From Cyanoderma ruficeps (taxonomy: Eukaryota > Chordata > Aves > Passeriformes > Timaliidae), in NCBI GenBank assembly GCA_008694505.1, contig VZDJ01004378.1:15114919-15178918 (forward strand): 64,000 nucleotides of DNA. The letters are read 5' to 3'. Shown one piece after another: positions 46,801 to 64,000 of this stretch. Every line of letters begins with the position of its first letter. The stretch's first letter is position 1. Made by a program: the position numbers and the translations under genes. The notes under the pieces were generated by a model that was given only the letters and a program-made list of their open reading frames with translations, searched no databases and was not told the origin of the DNA.

Positions 46801-47720
46801 CCCTTGAGCCCGCCGTGGGGAGGCGCGGGTCCCACAGCTCTGGCTCGGTGGGCCGGGCGGGGACAGAGGCAGCTCTGTCTGGGGAGCCGAGAAAGCGAAA
46901 CCTCCGCCGGACCGATTACGCAGCAAAAAAATCAGCACAGAACCCTCCCCGGAACCGCTCCGAGCCCGTTGGGAACATCTCGCCAGCGAAAACACCCGGA
47001 GTCATCACTTTTATCCGTCACTCGACTCCCACACTTTCCCAGCTATTCCTCTGTCTCGCGGTCCACCGCCCCCGAGGCGGGCACCCCTCCCTGGGCCCCA
47101 ATGCGCGGGGCGCCCGCACAGGCCCCGCGGGCGGGGAGGGCGCGCTGGCTGCGCCGCCCGGGCGGTGCCTGGCCTGCTCCGCCTCCCGGCGCCGCGGCAG
47201 GAAGCCGGAAGCGGCCGGGGCGCTGGGCAGACCGGCGGGAGGCGGCTGGTGCGTGGAGCGGCCGGGCAGGGCGGGCTCGGGGTGGCCGCGGGGGGCCGAG
47301 CCGGGGTGGGCTGTACCGGCCGCGTGTCCCCGCCGTCACCGCGCTGGTGCCGAGGCGAGGCGGCTGCGGCCGGGCGCGATGGTTTCAGCTTCCCGGGGCG
47401 GCGACGGGGCCTTCCCCGGGAGCTGCCGGGTCGCGGGCGGCGGCGGCGCGCCCCGAGATAGCGGCCCGGACGTGCAGTCTGGGAGGGACGAGGCGCGGCC
47501 GGCCCGCGGCCTCTGCGGCGTGCCCGGGGCCCGGCCCCTGCCCCGCTCTCGGTGATTTTTGTCCCCGTGAATGTGCCTCAGAAAGCGGCATCCCCTCTGT
47601 GGCTGTAGGAGTTGTTAAAACTTTACCTCGGGAATCTCGTCCTGATGTGGGGATGAGCCCCGGTGCTGTGCCTCCCCTTCCCACCCCGAGAGAGGGACGT
47701 GGCCCTCCGTTGGTTTCCAG
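46800..47720 (+). promoter_or_regulatory. TBK1: CpG island promoter and probable first exon region of TBK1
   Basis: Abrupt rise in GC and CpG content, about 3-4 kb upstream of the first TBK1 coding exon. Vertebrate TBK1 has a non-coding first exon, which most likely lies here. Long overlapping open frames on both strands (up to 365 codons) reflect base composition. The exact start and donor were not resolved. Confidence 0.75.
46891..46901 (+). promoter_or_regulatory. ISRE-like element GAAAGCGAAAC
   Basis: GAAAGCGAAAC matches the GAAANNGAAA core of the interferon-stimulated response element bound by IRF/ISGF3. The next bases are CC rather than the preferred T after GAAAC. It lies at the upstream edge of the TBK1 CpG island. 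A match of this length can occur by chance. Confidence 0.45.
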
Positions 47721-50700
47721 GAGCTGCTGTCCCAGGCAGACCGAGTCCTCTACCTGCATTACGGACTGGATGTGCCATTTGTTTTGTGTGCCTTTGGAAG
47801 AATCTTCGGGTTCAAGCAGCACCTCGTGTGGCCCAGGGCAGGGTATTTCCGTGATTCGGGTGCCAGGTGTTGGACTGGCAAGTCCTGTAAGGAAGTTATA
47901 GCTGAAGAAAGTGAGGGTAGGAAGCAGGGGGAGAAGCTTATTTTCTAAACCTTGGGAGAAGGTATTACGGGAAGTATAAAACGTTAATAGTTACCAGACT
48001 GTAAATAACATTTATTTGGAAGCTCAGCACCTTGCCAGTTGGCTTTGGTAGCGTATGGGATCTTGCCTGTGAGCAGAATGAGCCATTGCTTTAACTTCAT
48101 CATCTGTCCCTGCTTGCCTAGTGAAGTTGTATATTGTAGCTGTCAACAGGGGAGCCATACCTGCTTTGTGTGCTTATCCCGTGTGCCTGAGGTAGCAGAA
48201 AATTCCTTCCTATTAATTAGAAGCAGTCACTACTCCTGCTTCAAAGCACTGTGAGTTTAAAAAAAATTGCGTTAGCAATGCAGTCTTTTTTTATTACAAT
48301 TCCCTCTGCTGATGAAATAAAAGAGTAGCATGACCAGAAGCAGAAAAATATAACATAAAAAACACCTAAAAAGCAGCCTCCAAGCCCCTGAAATGCTAAT
48401 GAGTCATGGGGGCCAAAAAAATCAAACTGCTAGCTGGAGAGATTTCTTTAGATGTATGTGAGGAACTTTTGACTCATCTAATACCAGACTTAATGACCAT
48501 AAGTGAGGTGTGAAGAAAGTTTAGCAGGTTAAAGCTGAATGAGACTTTATACCTTAAGAGTGAAGACTGCCAAAAAGATTGTACTCTTTTAACAAAAAAA
48601 GGGTAATAGTGCAATACTGACTTTTTTTTTTTTGCCACTTAATATGTACCCTGGGATTGATATTGCTCTATTTATATCTATATTTTGTTTTAAGAGTGAA
48701 GAAACCCCAGACCTTGAGAATCCATTAAATTACTTTCTAGTCTGGGGGTTTTCTTAATATCCACTGAATGATACTGAAGATCATTTGTTGCAGTCACGGC
48801 CCTTCGGTTTTTTTCATCCATTGACCTTTGTGTATATTTAATTGTAGGCTAAGAAGGTAAAGAAAAAGCTGATCTTGTGCATAAGCTACCTCATCTTTAT
48901 TATTTTGGGAAATGTAATAATTCAGTCTCTTAATGGGCTGCTGATTTTTGGTTTTATTTCTATAGACTTCGATGAAGAATTTCTGTGCACTTTCTGTCTG
49001 ATTGGAAAGGATTCATTGTGTTTCTGTGTCTTGCTCTGAGTCTGATGAATGTTCTTTTTGAAGTCAGTCACAAAATACATGCTTACTGGTAATGTGCCAG
49101 CTGGCCTGTTACAAGCAGGGGTTTAATTATGAAAGGAATGTTTTAACTTGAAGATTGTACAGATGGTTTACAGAGCAGGCTGTACATTATATCTTTGCAT
49201 CCTCTCTTCAGTGCCTTCTGTGTCTGCATCATAGATAGCTCGTTGCCATCTACAGTAATTGCCCTATGGGAGAAGTCATCTTCTTCTGGTATTGCAAATT
49301 GCCTTGTCAGAGTTAACCAAGAATTTTAGGGTTGGGGATGTGGTGTTAGGGATTTTTTTCTTGTTGTTGTCTAGATTTGACGTAAACCCTTTTGTCCCTT
49401 CCAGAGGTATTAAGAACTTTATCTAGATTTTGCAAATGGCATTGCTGCATGACTCTCAATTAACTGTAGAGTGATGTCAGGTCTTTGCATTCTGTGAGCT
49501 GCGTGTCATTGCTTGGATGTTTTGGGACAGCTTTGCAAGAAGCTTCACATCTCACATGAGCGAACAGCTGAAGGAAGGTGCAACCTGCAGTCACTGTAGA
49601 CAGAGAAGTGTGCTCAGAGCGGTGAGCACGTGTGTGTCTGTCTGTGTGTGTGTCTGCAGCGCAGCACGGCGGGATCGGGAGCAGTGGTGGGATCAGGAGC
49701 AGTGGTGGGATCAGGAGCAGTGCCCAGCGTGTGCTCCAGATGCCTGCCGGGCCAGGGTGGGACACTCTGCCGTGAGCCTTTCTCCGCTCTCCTGCAGTGC
49801 GCAGTGTGAGGCTCCTGTGTCGCCTGTGCACCGGGGAGCTCTCAGAAAGTGCCAGCCGCCTTCTGGTAACAAATACGGGAAATTCCGTCATGCCTCTTCA
49901 AGAGTTACAGGAACGGCGTCTTTTATGTGTATCAGTCAGCAGTTTCCTGTCAAGTATCACGTGCAAGTAACATGCAGTGTCCCCTGCCAAACTGAGCAAA
50001 GACCTTTACTGTAGGAGCTTCCCTGGTTCAGCTGCCATTTTGCTCTTGTGATTCTTTAGGTTTGGGAAGCTCCATCTTTGATTTTAGAGCCTGTTGCTAG
50101 GTTTAATGGCAAAATCAGTGTGTTAATTAAACCAAAAAGTTAAGGGTATTCACCTGCAGCTCCTGCTGTTTTGGCATACAGGAAAACCTGGCAGTTCTAA
50201 TGTCTTATTTTATGTTAATAATTTTAAGTTAGTCAAACTTTTTTTCCTCTTTCTTTCGAATCTGTGAAGACCTGAGTATTTGATAGTTCATATTTCAGGA
50301 AGGGTGGGGAAGCCAGGCTGTCTCTGTAGATGTGACATACCCAACAAAAGTGATGTAAAATATCTGTATACATATCTGCCATCATCGCTAATGTTTGTTC
50401 TTTGGCATATGTACAGAATAATGGAATTCAATTACAGGTCTTGCTTACCTTTAGAAGACCCTGTGCAGGTGTTTTTGACTCTTTTCTATATATTTTGTTA
50501 CTTGATCATTTCAACACCATGTACAACATTAAAGAGTGCATAAGATTTTCACCTTTCCAGTTGATTTTTCAAACAAAGTTTGGGGAATACAGATCTTAAA
50601 TGCAGTGTTGTGTCAATGGCATTAGTTTTGATTGTTTGGCTTATTTTTGTTTCCGTGTTTCACCTTTTATTCCTCTACTTGATAGTTCTTAATTCTCCAT

Positions 50701-50815
50701 GTCATTGGAGTTACAGTTGGAGTTTGGACATTTATATTTCCTTCTAATTTAAATAGGTCCCTTTCATGTATTTTATGAAATTGTAATTCCGTGTATTGAA
50801 CCTTCTGTTTTTAAG
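47721..50815 (+). other. TBK1: TBK1 intron 1 (bulk)
   Basis: Sequence between the CpG island and the exon that holds the TBK1 ATG, ending at acceptor tttttaag before 50816. It contains a TG-rich microsatellite and a short 18-bp minisatellite near 49628-49722. No other element was recognised. Confidence 0.5.
49628..49722 (+). repeat. TG microsatellite followed by 18-bp tandem repeat
   Basis: A (TG)n/TCTG tract at about 49628-49654 is followed at 49671-49722 by 2.9 copies of GGGATCAGGAGCAGTGGT. The first copy differs by one base (GGGATCGGG). It lies in the presumed TBK1 first intron. Confidence 0.8.
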
Positions 50816-50849
50816 GTGAAAAAGAAAACTGTCTGATCAAAGAGCAAAG

Positions 50850-63918
<13,069 letters not shown>

Positions 63919-64000
63919 GTGAGTAGAAGCACTACACTGTACACATTGATTCTTCATTTTTAGTAACAACAGTATTTTAAGTTATGATTATTTGCAGTGT

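Noticed and set aside
47806..47822. tRNA B-box-like GGGTTCAAGC
   Set aside because: No A box or cloverleaf could be built around it.
46804..47901. 365-codon open frame in the TBK1 CpG island
   Set aside because: Base-composition artefact. Other frames on both strands are also open, the residue content is low-complexity, and no homologue was recognised.

Overview
The window is vertebrate nuclear DNA, almost certainly from a bird. It has large split genes with GT-AG introns, three CpG-island promoters, 3' tails of CR1 LINEs (the dominant avian retrotransposon) and an LTR of a type common in avian ERVL elements. Proteins deduced from the exons match vertebrate orthologues almost residue for residue. 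Two single N characters sit in homopolymer runs (positions 2533 and 12987). The species cannot be fixed from the sequence alone.

Layout. (1) 1-6315, minus strand: the first two coding exons of KICS2 (C12orf66), a KICSTOR subunit. Its third exon lies beyond the left edge. Its CpG promoter carries a perfect CLEAR/E-box palindrome. (2) 7755-11330, minus strand: a complete five-exon RPL18A gene, with a pyrimidine-tract transcription start, a CRE and two CCAAT boxes. (3) About 12.3-38.9 kb, plus strand: complete XPOT (exportin-T). The coding sequence runs from 16103 to 38176 in 24 coding exons and encodes 962 aa. It has an upstream ORF just before the start codon and one GC-AG intron. (4) 38.9-46.8 kb: an intergenic gap with two related solo LTRs, a third LTR-like block and CR1 fragments. 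(5) 46.8 kb to the right edge, plus strand: TBK1. A CpG promoter with an ISRE-like site is followed by the first eleven coding exons (codons 1 to about 480 of roughly 730). The gene continues past the window.

How the genes relate. KICS2 (amino-acid sensing for mTORC1), XPOT (tRNA nuclear export) and TBK1 (innate immune kinase) are neighbours in the same order and orientation on human 12q14. The notable difference is an intact, intron-bearing RPL18A between KICS2 and XPOT. In human, C12orf56 occupies that slot and RPL18A is on chromosome 19. RPL18A and XPOT are head to head, with starts about 1-1.3 kb apart in one long CpG-rich block. I found no prokaryote-type system, CRISPR array or tRNA/rRNA gene.

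All exon boundaries were read by eye from splice sites, reading frame and remembered orthologue sequences. The coding exons sum to exactly 176 aa (RPL18A) and 962 aa (XPOT), which supports the models. Non-coding first exons of XPOT and TBK1 are only approximately placed.
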